A DNA stretch of 64,000 nucleotides from Oscillospiraceae bacterium (GTDB lineage Bacteria; Bacillota; Clostridia; Oscillospirales; Acutalibacteraceae): positions 1 to 64,000 of the forward strand of contig SVOQ01000001.1 in the NCBI GenBank assembly GCA_015066345.1. Direction: 5' to 3'. Position numbers and translations under genes: made by a program. Under the pieces are notes generated by a model that was given only the letters and a program-made list of their open reading frames with translations, made no database searches and was not told the origin of the DNA. Every line of letters starts with the position of its first letter. The first letter of the stretch is position 1. Below are positions 32,557 through 41,788 of the stretch, in pieces.

Positions 32557-33915
32557 ATGCTTAACCAACACGAAATTCTCGAAACTCTCAATATGATAGA
32601 TGACCAACATCTTGATATCCGTACCATTACAATGGGTATTTCCTTACGTAACTGTGCTCATCCCGACCCAAAGGTTTGTGCTACAAAGATGTATGACAAA
32701 ATAACGAAATACGCCGAAAACCTTGTTAAAACAGGCGAGGATATTGAGAAAGAAATGGGTATCCCCATTATAAATAAACGTATTTCCGTAACTCCCATTG
32801 CCATTGCGGCAGAAAGTTGCGAAACGGAAGATTACACTATTTTCGCTAAAGCTATGGACGACGCGGCGAAAACTTGCGGTGTAAACTTTATAGGTGGTTT
32901 TTCCGCCCTTGTACAAAAGGGTTTTACCATTGGTGACCGCCGTCTTATAAACTCAATTCCCGAAGCTCTTGCAACAACTGATTTTGTTTGTTCATCCGTA
33001 AATGTCGGCTCAACAAAAGCGGGTATTAATATGGATGCGGTTAAACTTATGGGTGAAACCATTAAAAAGACCGCCATTCGCACTGCGGACAGGGACGGTT
33101 TCGGTTGTGCAAAACTTGTTGTATTCTGTAACGCAGTAGAGGATAACCCCTTTATGGCAGGTGCTTTCCACGGTGTGGGTGAGCCTGAATGTGCTATTAA
33201 CGTTGGTGTTTCAGGTCCCGGTGTTGTGTATAACGCCCTTAAGAATGTTAAAGGTGAGCCCTTTGATGTTGTAGCCGAAACCATAAAGAAAACCGCATTT
33301 AAAATTACAAGAATGGGTCAACTTATTGCTTGTGAAGCATCGAAGCGTCTTGGTGCAGAATTTGGTATTGTTGACCTGAGCCTTGCTCCCACTCCCGCAA
33401 TTGGTGACTCGGTAGCAAGAATACTTGAAGAAATAGGTGTCAGTGTTTGTGGTACTCACGGTACTACTGCCGCCCTTGCAATGCTTAACGATGCAGTTAA
33501 AAAAGGCGGAGTTATGGCTTCGTCAAGCGTTGGCGGTCTTTCGGGTGCATTTATTCCCGTGTCTGAGGACGAGGGTATGATTGCCGCTGCTGAAAAAGGT
33601 GTCCTTACTCTTGATAAACTTGAAGCTATGACCTGTGTTTGCTCCGTTGGTCTCGATATGATTGCCGTACCCGGTGATACATCCGCCGAAACAATCGCGG
33701 CAATAATCGCGGACGAAGCGGCAATCGGTATGATAAACTCAAAAACAACCGCAGTCAGAATTATTCCCGCTCCCGGAAAAACTGTGGGAGATTCCATTGA
33801 AATGGGCGGTCTTTTGGGTACGGCTCCGGTTATGCCCGTGCATTCAGAGGGTAGCGTTGATTTTATAAACCGTGGTGGCAGAATTCCTGCACCGCTTAAC
33901 AGCTTAAGAAACTAA
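32557..33915 (+). CDS. UPF0210 (PFL) family protein
   Basis: This 452-residue protein matches the UPF0210/PFL family over its full length. It has [98 protein letters not shown], and [21 protein letters not shown]. The fold is related to pyruvate-formate-lyase-like barrels, but the glycyl-radical motif is not visible and no reaction is established. It is cotranscribed with the ACT protein. Confidence 0.92.
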   Translation: MLNQHEILETLNMIDDQHLDIRTITMGISLRNCAHPDPKVCATKMYDKITKYAENLVKTGEDIEKEMGIPIINKRISVTPIAIAAESCETEDYTIFAKAMDDAAKTCGVNFIGGFSALVQKGFTIGDRRLINSIPEALATTDFVCSSVNVGSTKAGINMDAVKLMGETIKKTAIRTADRDGFGCAKLVVFCNAVEDNPFMAGAFHGVGEPECAINVGVSGPGVVYNALKNVKGEPFDVVAETIKKTAFKITRMGQLIACEASKRLGAEFGIVDLSLAPTPAIGDSVARILEEIGVSVCGTHGTTAALAMLNDAVKKGGVMASSSVGGLSGAFIPVSEDEGMIAAAEKGVLTLDKLEAMTCVCSVGLDMIAVPGDTSAETIAAIIADEAAIGMINSKTTAVRIIPAPGKTVGDSIEMGGLLGTAPVMPVHSEGSVDFINRGGRIPAPLNSLRN

Positions 33916-33927
33916 GGAGAAATAAAA

Positions 33928-34854
33928 ATGACATATTTAAACGAGCATTTTAAAGAAGTCTTGAAAATACTTGATCTTCCTCAGGAGGCGGTTGAGGTTT
34001 TCTGTAAAACTGCAGAAAAAATTGATAACAGCAAAAGCTTTAGTGCAAAGGTTGACTCTTTGATTAAAGAATATATGTACCCCAAGGCACACGATTTCGG
34101 TGAGCTTTTCACAAAAACTAAATTTGTTGCTATGAGACACGGAGTTAAGCACTATACATTTGACTTTGTTATGCTTGTAATCGCTTCCGAGATTATGCAC
34201 GAAAGATACAAGGAAGCAGGTCTTAGCGAGGAGCTTTTCCGCGACACAATTATGGATTTAAAATATAAGTTCGATGAGTGTCTTGATTGTAAAGAGGTTT
34301 ACGGTACCTTTGTAGCAGGTTGGAATACCGGCTTCTTTGCTCTCGAACGTTTCTGTCTCGGAAGATTTCAGTTTGAATACTCAGACTTCGGTGTTTGTGA
34401 TGAATACATAACCTCTGCAGGTGTCACAATCAAACGCGGAGACAAAACCCTTGGTTTCCACATTCCTTCATCGGGCGTGCCCCTTACAGATGAAGTTCGC
34501 CTTGATTCTTATAAAAAGGCCTACGAGTTCTTCAAGGATTATCGCAGAGAAGATGGCTTGATGATTTTCGAGTGTGGTTCCTGGCTCCTTTGGGACGGTT
34601 ATAAGGAATTTTTACCTGCAAAGCTTAATACACTTAAATTCATTGATGATTTTGAGTTAATTAAACAGGGCGAAAAAGCGGTATTTACCGATGCCTGGCG
34701 TGTATTCGGAAAGGCAGGCTTCGGCAGTCCTAAAAAATGGCCCACAGATACCTCTATGCGTCGTGCATTCAAAGAGCACGTTGTAACAAACAAGGGTAAA
34801 ACAGGTAGCGGTCACGGTATTATAGTATTTGACGGAGAAAAGATAGTAAGATAA
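33928..34854 (+). CDS. Acyltransferase-like protein (NAT_N/GNAT_C type)
   Basis: This 308-residue soluble protein has an all-helical N-terminal domain (1-150), then a GNAT-like beta/alpha domain with TLGFHIPSSGVPLTDEVRLDSYKKA, EDGLMIFECGSWLLWDGYKEF, and the C-terminal TSMRRAFKEHVV. This pattern is that of clostridial proteins annotated as acyltransferase domain-containing (paired NAT_N and GNAT_C domains). Substrate unknown. It begins 12 bases after the UPF0210 gene with AAGGAGAAAT as ribosome binding site, so it belongs to that operon. Confidence 0.7.
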   Translation: MTYLNEHFKEVLKILDLPQEAVEVFCKTAEKIDNSKSFSAKVDSLIKEYMYPKAHDFGELFTKTKFVAMRHGVKHYTFDFVMLVIASEIMHERYKEAGLSEELFRDTIMDLKYKFDECLDCKEVYGTFVAGWNTGFFALERFCLGRFQFEYSDFGVCDEYITSAGVTIKRGDKTLGFHIPSSGVPLTDEVRLDSYKKAYEFFKDYRREDGLMIFECGSWLLWDGYKEFLPAKLNTLKFIDDFELIKQGEKAVFTDAWRVFGKAGFGSPKKWPTDTSMRRAFKEHVVTNKGKTGSGHGIIVFDGEKIVR

Positions 34855-34857
34855 TAA

Positions 34858-34895
34858 AAAGAACTGACATTCACAAAAATGAGTGTCAGTTCTTT
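34858..34895. terminator. Bidirectional terminator
   Basis: AAAGAACTGACATTCA (34858-34873) pairs with TGAGTGTCAGTTCTTT (34880-34895) with one T-G pair, followed by ATTTT. It lies between convergent genes. Confidence 0.88.
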
Positions 34896-34898
34896 ATT

Positions 34899-36626
34899 TT
34901 ACTTTTCGATTGCTGCTTTCTTTGTGTTGATTTTATAAAGAATTGCAGAATCGAATTTTTCACTTCTGTCGTAGCGATAGATACCGTTGAGTTCCTGTTC
35001 AACGTCAGTAAGTTGGGTATAGCAGAAACCAATCATTTTGGGGTTATCAATCATAGCGGTGGTAAGACCGTCGTATCTTTCGTAGAATTCCTCAAGAGAA
35101 GTTGCGGCATTACCGTAGCCCCAGGCTTTTTCCCGGTCATTTTCTTCAGCATCTCTGAGTTCAATTCTTATTCCGCCATATTCGCTCATAAATAAGGGTT
35201 CGCCATTCCAATTCTGGCGGTGACCCTGATGGTCAAATACTACATTATCGGTTAAGAGTTTATCATAATCGGCTCTGAATTTGTTGTAATCCTGGTCATA
35301 ATTATGAAGGTCATAAATATCGGTTTCAACGTGGTAGTTACCGCTTGTGTCAATACAGGGACGAGTTTTATCAAGGTTTTTAATGGTGCGGTATACAATT
35401 CGGATAACATCATCATCCTGTTTCCTGCCGTTAATATCCCAGGTTTCGTTGTAGGGACACCAACCGATTATAGAGGGGTGGTTGAAATCTCTTTCGATTT
35501 CTTCTTCATTTTCGAGTAAGAAGTAGCGAAGAGATTCAAAGTTGGTATGGTCTGCACCCCAGTTACCGTGCTCACCCCAGACAATATAGCCCAATTCATC
35601 GCAATAATGTAAGAAAAGGGGTTCAAAAATCTTCTGGTGAAGTCTTGCACCGTTGAAGCCTGCTTTCATTGAAAGAAGGATGTCATTCTTAAGAGCCTCT
35701 TTGGAGGGTGCGGTATAAATACCGTCGGGATAGAAACCCTGGTCGAGAATAAGTCTTTGGAAAACAACCTCGCCATTGATGGTTATACCCTTATCGGGAG
35801 TAAGTTTAACCTCGCGTAAGCCGAAGTAACTTGTAACCTCATCACCGCCGAAGTTAAGTCTAAGACTATAAAGACCGCCCTTACCAACTTCCCAAAGATG
35901 TTTTTCTGAAAGGGGAAGGGTTACGGTTACTGTCTGACCTTTTGTGGCAGTTGTAATTGAGCCAACCTCTTTTTCGTCCCAATAAGCGGTAGCCGAAAAT
36001 TCACCGTTGCCTACGATTTCTGCGGAAATTGTAAGTGTTACAGTGTCTACATTGGGATAAACTCGGAAGTTTTTAATATAATTTTCAGGACAGAACTCCA
36101 TATAAACGGTCTGCCAGATACCTGTGGTTCTTGTGTAATCGCAATCGTGCGAATATACAAGTTCACTTTGTTTGCCTCGTGCCTGTAAGGGTGAGCGGGT
36201 GTCATCCTGAGCATAAAGAGTGATAATGTTGTCACCCTCGTTAAGGAATTTTGTTGCATCAATTCTGAAGGAGGTGTAACCACCGAAATGCTCACCTGCG
36301 AATTCACCGTTAACAAAAACTCGTGCGTGAAAATCAACTGCACCGAAAACAATAAAGGCTTTGCCCATATTGAGTTGTTCTTTTGTTAAATTAACGGTTT
36401 TCTTATACCATACTGCGGACATAAAATCCTTATAACCAATACCTGAAAGTTCACTTTCGGGGCAGAAGGGTACAATAATTTTTTTAGAGAGTTTGTGGTC
36501 ATTTGCCTGGAATTTCTGTTCTTCACCTGAATTGCCGAAGTCAAAATCGAAATCCCACTCGCCGTTAAGATTAATATAGTTTTCACGGTAGAATCCGGGA
36601 TTCGGATGTTCATTTCTTGGTATCAT
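34899..36626 (-). CDS. Glycoside hydrolase family 2 enzyme (beta-glucuronidase/galactosidase-like)
   Basis: This 575-residue enzyme has the three GH2 parts. The sugar-binding jelly roll (1-180) contains NLNGEWDFDFDF, AVWYKKTV, VFGAVDFHARVFVNGEF and RTTGIWQTVYME. The immunoglobulin-like domain covers about 180-265. The TIM barrel has ILDQGFYPDG, GFNGARLHQKIFEP, GWCPYNETWD (general acid/base Glu) and LFMSEYGGIR (nucleophile Glu). It has no signal peptide and is shorter than classical LacZ. Candidate substrates are beta-glucuronides, beta-galactosides or beta-mannosides. It is the last gene of an operon with mnmG, nitroreductase and a lipoprotein, which says nothing about its substrate. Confidence 0.9.
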   Translation of the reverse strand: MIPRNEHPNPGFYRENYINLNGEWDFDFDFGNSGEEQKFQANDHKLSKKIIVPFCPESELSGIGYKDFMSAVWYKKTVNLTKEQLNMGKAFIVFGAVDFHARVFVNGEFAGEHFGGYTSFRIDATKFLNEGDNIITLYAQDDTRSPLQARGKQSELVYSHDCDYTRTTGIWQTVYMEFCPENYIKNFRVYPNVDTVTLTISAEIVGNGEFSATAYWDEKEVGSITTATKGQTVTVTLPLSEKHLWEVGKGGLYSLRLNFGGDEVTSYFGLREVKLTPDKGITINGEVVFQRLILDQGFYPDGIYTAPSKEALKNDILLSMKAGFNGARLHQKIFEPLFLHYCDELGYIVWGEHGNWGADHTNFESLRYFLLENEEEIERDFNHPSIIGWCPYNETWDINGRKQDDDVIRIVYRTIKNLDKTRPCIDTSGNYHVETDIYDLHNYDQDYNKFRADYDKLLTDNVVFDHQGHRQNWNGEPLFMSEYGGIRIELRDAEENDREKAWGYGNAATSLEEFYERYDGLTTAMIDNPKMIGFCYTQLTDVEQELNGIYRYDRSEKFDSAILYKINTKKAAIEK

Positions 36627-36638
36627 AATAAATCTCCT

Positions 36639-38507
36639 TTAGTTTGATTTTAAGTGAATCAGGAGCACCGCAATATCCGCGGGTGAAACACCGCTGATTC
36701 TTGATGCCTGTCCGATGGTTTCGGGTCGGATTTTCTTTAATTTTTCAATAGCCTCAAGACGGAGATTGGTGAGTTTATCGTAATCAATGTCCCGGGGTAT
36801 TTTTTTGACTTCAAGCCTTTTTAATTCCTCAACCTGTGCCAACTGACGTTTAATATAACCTGCGTATTTAAGGTTGATTTCAACCTGTTCGAAAACCTCG
36901 CGGGGTAAATCAGGTCGTTTTTTGTCAAAAGGTGTAAGTAATTTATAGGATAACTGAGGTCTTTTTATAAGTTCGGAAAGTCTGCAACCTGTTATAGTAG
37001 GAGCAGTACCCGCATCCTCAAGAACTTTCGAAAGTTCGGGTGAGGGCGGAATAGTGATTTTTGAAACTCTTTCGGTTTCTTCCTCAATAAGACGTTTTTT
37101 CTCCTGAAGTTTATCGTAACGTTCTTGACTTATAAGTCCAAGCTCGTATCCCATTTGAGTAAGACGTAAATCCGCGTTATCCTCACGGAGGATAAGTCTG
37201 TATTCACTTCTTGATGTCATCATTCTGTAAGGGTCACGACAACCCTTTGTAACAAGGTCATCAATGAGTGTGCCGATATAAGAGGTGCTTCGGTCAAGGG
37301 TGAATGGTTCTTTGCCCTGTACTTTCCTTGCGGCATTTATACCTGCAATAAGACCTTGGGCGGCGGCTTCCTCGTAACCCGAAGAGCCGTTAAACTGACC
37401 CGCACCGTAAAGACCCTCAAGATTAGTAAATTCAAGAGTTGATTTTAAAGCCAAGGGGTCTACGCAATCGTATTCAATAGCGTATGCGTTACGCATAACC
37501 TTTACATTTTCAAGACCCTTTATGCTTTTGAGGATTTTTATTTGAACATCTTCGGGGAGTGATGATGAAAGTCCTTGCAAATAAAGCTCTTCTGTATCAA
37601 GACCGCAGGGTTCAATAAATACCTGATGTCTGCCTTTTTCGGCAAAACGGACAATTTTATCCTCAATACTCGGACAATAACGAGGACCTACACCCTCAAT
37701 TTTATTTGAATAAAGAGGGGAGCGGTGGAGGTTATCGAGTATAACCTGTTTCGTATCTGCGTTAGTGTATGTAATGTGGCATATAGCCTTATTCTGAAGT
37801 TCACCCTCGGGAGTTTCAAAAGAAAATGGTGTGATCTCCTCGTCCCCTATTTGTTCTTCAAGACCCGTGTAATCCACGCTTCGTTTATTTACTCTGGGTG
37901 GTGTTCCCGTTTTGAATCGTCTTAAGGGAATGGCAAGTTCATTAAGGGAGTCGGAAAGTTCATTTGACGGGAACATACCGTCAGGACCGCTTTCGTAAGA
38001 GACGTCACCCACAAAGACCTTACCTTTAAGGAATGTACCCGTGGCAATGATAACGCATTTAGCGGTATAGGTTGCCTCAAGTTTAGTTGTAAATTCCCAC
38101 AGACCATCATCATTTTTCTTTAATGAAACAATTTCCGCCTGTTTCATATCAAGGTTGTCCTGCATTTCAAGGCAATGTTTCATATATTGGGTGTACTCTC
38201 TACGGTCAATCTGTGCGCGTAATGAGTGTACGGCGGGACCTTTACCTAAATTGAGAATACGGCTCTGAATAAGAGTTTTGTCGGCGGCTTTACCCATTTC
38301 ACCGCCAAGAGCATCTATCTCACGTACAAGGTGACCCTTGGATGTACCGCCAATTGAGGGGTTACACGCCATATTACCTATCCAGTCAAGGTTAACTGTA
38401 AAAACAACTGTTGATGCACCGAGCCTTGCACTGGCTAAAGCGGCTTCAATTCCCGCGTGACCTGCGCCTATAACCGCTACATCATAATTTCCTGCAAAAT
38501 AATTCAT
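36639..38507 (-). CDS. mnmG: tRNA uridine-5-carboxymethylaminomethyl(34) synthesis enzyme, FAD subunit
   Basis: This 622-residue FAD/NADH protein forms a complex with MnmE to install the cmnm5 group on wobble U34. It has the N-terminal dinucleotide-binding DVAVIGAGHAGIEAALASARLG, NMACNPSIGGTSKGHLVREIDALGG, GTFLKGKVFVG, the GPRYCPSIEDKI motif, NGSSGYEEAAAQGLIAGINA, and RDPYRMMTSRSEYRL. Length is standard. Its partners are at distance: mnmE at 48.5 kb, and mnmA (2-thiolation of the same base) at 43 kb. Confidence 0.96.
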   Translation of the reverse strand: MNYFAGNYDVAVIGAGHAGIEAALASARLGASTVVFTVNLDWIGNMACNPSIGGTSKGHLVREIDALGGEMGKAADKTLIQSRILNLGKGPAVHSLRAQIDRREYTQYMKHCLEMQDNLDMKQAEIVSLKKNDDGLWEFTTKLEATYTAKCVIIATGTFLKGKVFVGDVSYESGPDGMFPSNELSDSLNELAIPLRRFKTGTPPRVNKRSVDYTGLEEQIGDEEITPFSFETPEGELQNKAICHITYTNADTKQVILDNLHRSPLYSNKIEGVGPRYCPSIEDKIVRFAEKGRHQVFIEPCGLDTEELYLQGLSSSLPEDVQIKILKSIKGLENVKVMRNAYAIEYDCVDPLALKSTLEFTNLEGLYGAGQFNGSSGYEEAAAQGLIAGINAARKVQGKEPFTLDRSTSYIGTLIDDLVTKGCRDPYRMMTSRSEYRLILREDNADLRLTQMGYELGLISQERYDKLQEKKRLIEEETERVSKITIPPSPELSKVLEDAGTAPTITGCRLSELIKRPQLSYKLLTPFDKKRPDLPREVFEQVEINLKYAGYIKRQLAQVEELKRLEVKKIPRDIDYDKLTNLRLEAIEKLKKIRPETIGQASRISGVSPADIAVLLIHLKSN

Positions 38508-38515
38508 AAATATCC

Positions 38516-39055
38516 TTATCCGATAAATTTAATATGTCCGTCTTCTCTGTCTTTAAACGGCGGTTTTTCATTGGGGTATCCCAGGGTCATACCTAAAAGG
38601 AATTGCCAATCTTCAGGGATATCCAATATTTCTTTCCATTTTTTTGCACCCTCGGGGTTGTCAAAAAGACCACCCAAAGAGCCTATCATACAAGAGCCCA
38701 AGCCAAGGGAGTGAGCCGCAAGGGCGATGTTTTCCGCCATAAGACCTGCCGCCATATCCGACTTATCCTTAGCAAAAATGAAGATAAAAGTAGGTGCATT
38801 GTGGTAAACGGGTCGTATATCCCATCCTGTGTATGCAGGGGTGTCCCAACCTACAATATCTTTGAAATCTTTGTTCATTTCTTCGAGTTTTTCGCGATTT
38901 CTCAACACTCTTAAATGACAGGGTTGAGTATTTCTGCCACTTGGAGCACGTATGGCACATTTTAAAATTACATCCAGTAATTCGTCGGGCACTTGCTCGT
39001 CGGTGTATTCCCGTATAGTCTGACGGGACAACATATTTTCAATAACAGAATTCAT
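38516..39055 (-). CDS. Nitroreductase-family flavoprotein
   Basis: This 179-residue FMN-dependent oxidoreductase has SRQTIREYTDEQVPDELL (FMN phosphate-binding Arg/Ser), IRAPSGRNTQPCHLRVL, ALAAHSLGLGSCMIGSL and FLLGMTLGYPNEKP. Members reduce nitro compounds, quinones or enones with NAD(P)H; the natural substrate is unknown. Start ATG 39055 is chosen because AAAAGAG precedes it at a suitable distance. The ATG 18 bases upstream has no ribosome binding site and overlaps the upstream gene. It lies 1 base after the lipoprotein gene stop and 8 bases before mnmG. Confidence 0.9.
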   Translation of the reverse strand: MNSVIENMLSRQTIREYTDEQVPDELLDVILKCAIRAPSGRNTQPCHLRVLRNREKLEEMNKDFKDIVGWDTPAYTGWDIRPVYHNAPTFIFIFAKDKSDMAAGLMAENIALAAHSLGLGSCMIGSLGGLFDNPEGAKKWKEILDIPEDWQFLLGMTLGYPNEKPPFKDREDGHIKFIG

Positions 39056-39056
39056 A

Positions 39057-40061
39057 TTAAGCACTCTTTTCATTGAGAATTAATGTGTAATATCCTTTTG
39101 CGGTGGAATGGGAAATTTCAATGTCAGGTTCGTAGGCGGCTTCTATGGTCTGGTCGATAGTGTTGCCCACAAGGTTTTTGATTATTTCCGTCTTTTTGTC
39201 GTTGAAATAAGAACTGTTAACATCCGCCTCACCCTTTAAAACAAGGAATATATAGTCATTGGATGCTATAATTGCCGCATAACGGGAATCTATACTCTGA
39301 ACTTTGGCGAAAAATCCCTCGGGGTATGATGAGTTATCATCCTTGTGAAGAATAACTGTTTGTACAGAGCCGGGATATCCGCTTTCGTTGAGATAATCGG
39401 CGGCTTCCTCCATAGTCTGTTCACCCGCATTAACCATTGCGGACATATTTTGAAATTGAAGAACGAGAGTTTCCGTATCGTTTTTATTTAATCTTATGGT
39501 ATTACCCGCCGTGTCGGTTTCTGTAAAATAACCTGTAATAGCCTGGAATATAATGTAGTTGCTTTTAAAGTTTGCATAAAGTCTACTTAAAGGTATTTCC
39601 TCAATACCACCCTCGCCGTAGTAATGAACGAGTAAAGCATCACGGTAAGCGTCGGCGGTATAAACTTTTGTAAGGGTTTCCTTTGACACACCGATATTTG
39701 TATAGTAATCACCGTAAACACCCCAGATAGCATTTACTTTTTCGGAAACTGCGGCTTTTTCAGCAGTAGTAAGAGATAATTTGTAGGTGTGGAAGAGGGA
39801 GTTTGTTTTGTAGTAAGTACCCGCGAGAGAGGATGCCTTATTTACAAGGGTTTCGTAAGATGCATCGGTGCCCTCCTCCACCATAGCAAGGTCAAGGAAA
39901 TAGGTGAAAACATCGTTACTGATTTGAGTGTTGTTTATGGTGAGAGCCGAGTCCTTTTCTAAAATACTGCAAGAAGAAAAGGCGAAAACACATACAAAAC
40001 AACACACAGCAAGAGCCAGAGAAATGACTCGTTTATATAAAGATTTGCTTTTTTTGTTCAT
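39057..40061 (-). CDS. Lipoprotein of SurA/PrsA N-domain character
   Basis: This 334-residue protein has a lipoprotein signal (basic start, hydrophobic core, lipobox FSSC, Cys at about 31). NNTQISNDVFTYFLDLAM and the following helices resemble the N-terminal chaperone domain of SurA/PrsA-type foldases. The central part has long helices with many Ser/Thr. The C-terminal region (about 240-310) has GYPGSVQTVILHKDD and AAIIASNDYIFLVLKGEAD, similar to a degenerate parvulin-like domain. Role: probably an extracytoplasmic folding or assembly factor; the missing clear PPIase motif makes catalysis doubtful. It is the first gene of the operon to nitroreductase, mnmG and GH2. Confidence 0.7.
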   Translation of the reverse strand: MNKKSKSLYKRVISLALAVCCFVCVFAFSSCSILEKDSALTINNTQISNDVFTYFLDLAMVEEGTDASYETLVNKASSLAGTYYKTNSLFHTYKLSLTTAEKAAVSEKVNAIWGVYGDYYTNIGVSKETLTKVYTADAYRDALLVHYYGEGGIEEIPLSRLYANFKSNYIIFQAITGYFTETDTAGNTIRLNKNDTETLVLQFQNMSAMVNAGEQTMEEAADYLNESGYPGSVQTVILHKDDNSSYPEGFFAKVQSIDSRYAAIIASNDYIFLVLKGEADVNSSYFNDKKTEIIKNLVGNTIDQTIEAAYEPDIEISHSTAKGYYTLILNEKSA

Positions 40062-40143
40062 ATTCGCACTTCCGTAAATTTAATATAAATATACATAATA
40101 AAGTATAGCAGAAAAGGCGTATTAAAACAATAGAAAACAATAA

Positions 40144-40169
40144 AAAACCGCATCACACGATGCGGTTTT
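40144..40169. terminator. Terminator of the GPH symporter gene
   Basis: AAAACCGCATC (40144-40154), ACAC loop, GATGCGGTTTT (40159-40169), with A and T tracts on both sides; closes the minus-strand symporter gene. Confidence 0.9.
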
Positions 40170-40181
40170 TTTATAAGTAAA

Positions 40182-41720
40182 TTAAGCGTTAACAGCCTCT
40201 TCTTTTTCGTGTTTTTCACGAAGGTCTGCGTAGATAGGTTCAAGTTTCTCTTTAGTAAGGGGATAGCCGAATTTAAAGATAAGCCATACGCCTGTGTAAA
40301 CAACGGCGGGAATAATGGTACAGATAAACATAATTTTGTTACTTGTATTGTTAGCGGTAATAAAGCCGTTACCTGCAGTTGCACTGTCGTATTTTGCCCA
40401 CTGTAAGAGGAAAAGACCACCTGCGTCTGCAATAGCCTGACCTAACTGTCTGCCGAATGTGTAAGCGGAGTAAACTGCGCTTTCGTTTCTTACGCCCGTT
40501 TTCCATTCCTGATAGTCGATAACGTCCATAACAACTGCCCAACAAGTAAGGCTTACGAAAGTATAACCGAAACCGATGAGAAGAAGACAAGCCATAAATA
40601 ACCATGCGGGGTAAATGCCTGTGCCGGGTTCGCCCGTATAGGGATTTATGAAGTTGATAAAGGTTTCGCTGTTAGCGGTTACTGCAAGGAAAACAGAAGC
40701 AATTGCGGAGATTATTGACATATTACCGCAAAGTTCTTTTTTACCGAATTTAGCGGCTAATTTAGGAGTGAATAACATTAAAGCCGCCATGGGAAGGTAT
40801 GTACAAATAGTACCTAAAACACCAAGGCTTGTTTCGGTGAAGTAGTTTTTATAAAGGTATGTGTTAAATGAGTTAAACTGCAACTGTCCACTGATGAGTA
40901 CACCTGAAATTGCAATCATCATAAAGGGTCGGGATTTGAAAAGACCCAGATATGTTTTCTTGAAATCAACCTTTTCCTCGTCGAATGCGGGAACACGTTC
41001 TTTAAGATTACGGTGACCGATAAGGTAGAATGCAATTGACATTATACCCATTAAAAGAGCGTAAATGAACATACGGTTGCCGTCTGCAACTTCTTGTTCT
41101 TTACCTGTAACGGAGTCTGTAACACCTGTGCCAACATAAATGATGAAAGGTGCAATAAGTGAAACTACCGCGCCGCCGACACCCGAACCCAATGAACGGG
41201 ATGTGGAAAGAAGAGTTCTTCCTTTGGGGTCGTCGGTAATAACGGATGCCAATGAACCGAAGGGAATATTCATTGCGGTGTACATTGTACAGTAAATAAG
41301 ATATGTAATTATACACACTGCAAAAAGAAGTGTCGGGTTATTGGCGAGGGTCTGATTATAAAAAATTGAGTTGGGGTCGGAGTAGGGAAGGAAACAGATA
41401 ACCGTTGAAATACCCAAGGGTATAGCTACTATTCTTAAATATTGCAAGAATTTACCGTCCTTACCCGGTTTTCTTTTGGCAACAATAGCACCCCAGAGAG
41501 GGTCGTTTATAACGTCCCAGAGTCTTGTAACGATGAACATATAACCGACACGCTTGGGAGCGATTTTTAAAACGTCGGTCATAAAAACTTTAAGGAAACT
41601 TGTTATATAAGTAAGGTTAAACATATTTGCGGCTTCCGCAATAGTGTAACCCGCAACATCCTTAGCACCTATTTTATTGGGGTGGTTGTTAATTTCTTTT
41701 GGTTTTTTCTCTTTAGCCAT
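40182..41720 (-). CDS. GPH-family sugar:cation symporter (MFS)
   Basis: This 512-residue membrane protein has about 12 helices and belongs to the glycoside-pentoside-hexuronide:cation symporters. It has GYTIAEAANMFNLTYITSFL, the substrate/cation-binding VTRLWDVINDPLWGAIVAKR (first-helix Asp region), MNIPFGSLASVITDDPKGRT, and VVMDVIDYQEWKTGVRNE late in the protein. Family members import beta-glucuronides, melibiose or xylosides with Na+ or H+. The neighbouring GH2 enzyme would suit a glucuronide or galactoside, but the two genes are in separate transcription units. Confidence 0.88.
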   Translation of the reverse strand: MAKEKKPKEINNHPNKIGAKDVAGYTIAEAANMFNLTYITSFLKVFMTDVLKIAPKRVGYMFIVTRLWDVINDPLWGAIVAKRKPGKDGKFLQYLRIVAIPLGISTVICFLPYSDPNSIFYNQTLANNPTLLFAVCIITYLIYCTMYTAMNIPFGSLASVITDDPKGRTLLSTSRSLGSGVGGAVVSLIAPFIIYVGTGVTDSVTGKEQEVADGNRMFIYALLMGIMSIAFYLIGHRNLKERVPAFDEEKVDFKKTYLGLFKSRPFMMIAISGVLISGQLQFNSFNTYLYKNYFTETSLGVLGTICTYLPMAALMLFTPKLAAKFGKKELCGNMSIISAIASVFLAVTANSETFINFINPYTGEPGTGIYPAWLFMACLLLIGFGYTFVSLTCWAVVMDVIDYQEWKTGVRNESAVYSAYTFGRQLGQAIADAGGLFLLQWAKYDSATAGNGFITANNTSNKIMFICTIIPAVVYTGVWLIFKFGYPLTKEKLEPIYADLREKHEKEEAVNA

Positions 41721-41788
41721 AAAAAATCATCTCCTGACAGAGTGTATGATAACACACCGGATTATAAAAAACAAATGTTAACATTTTA

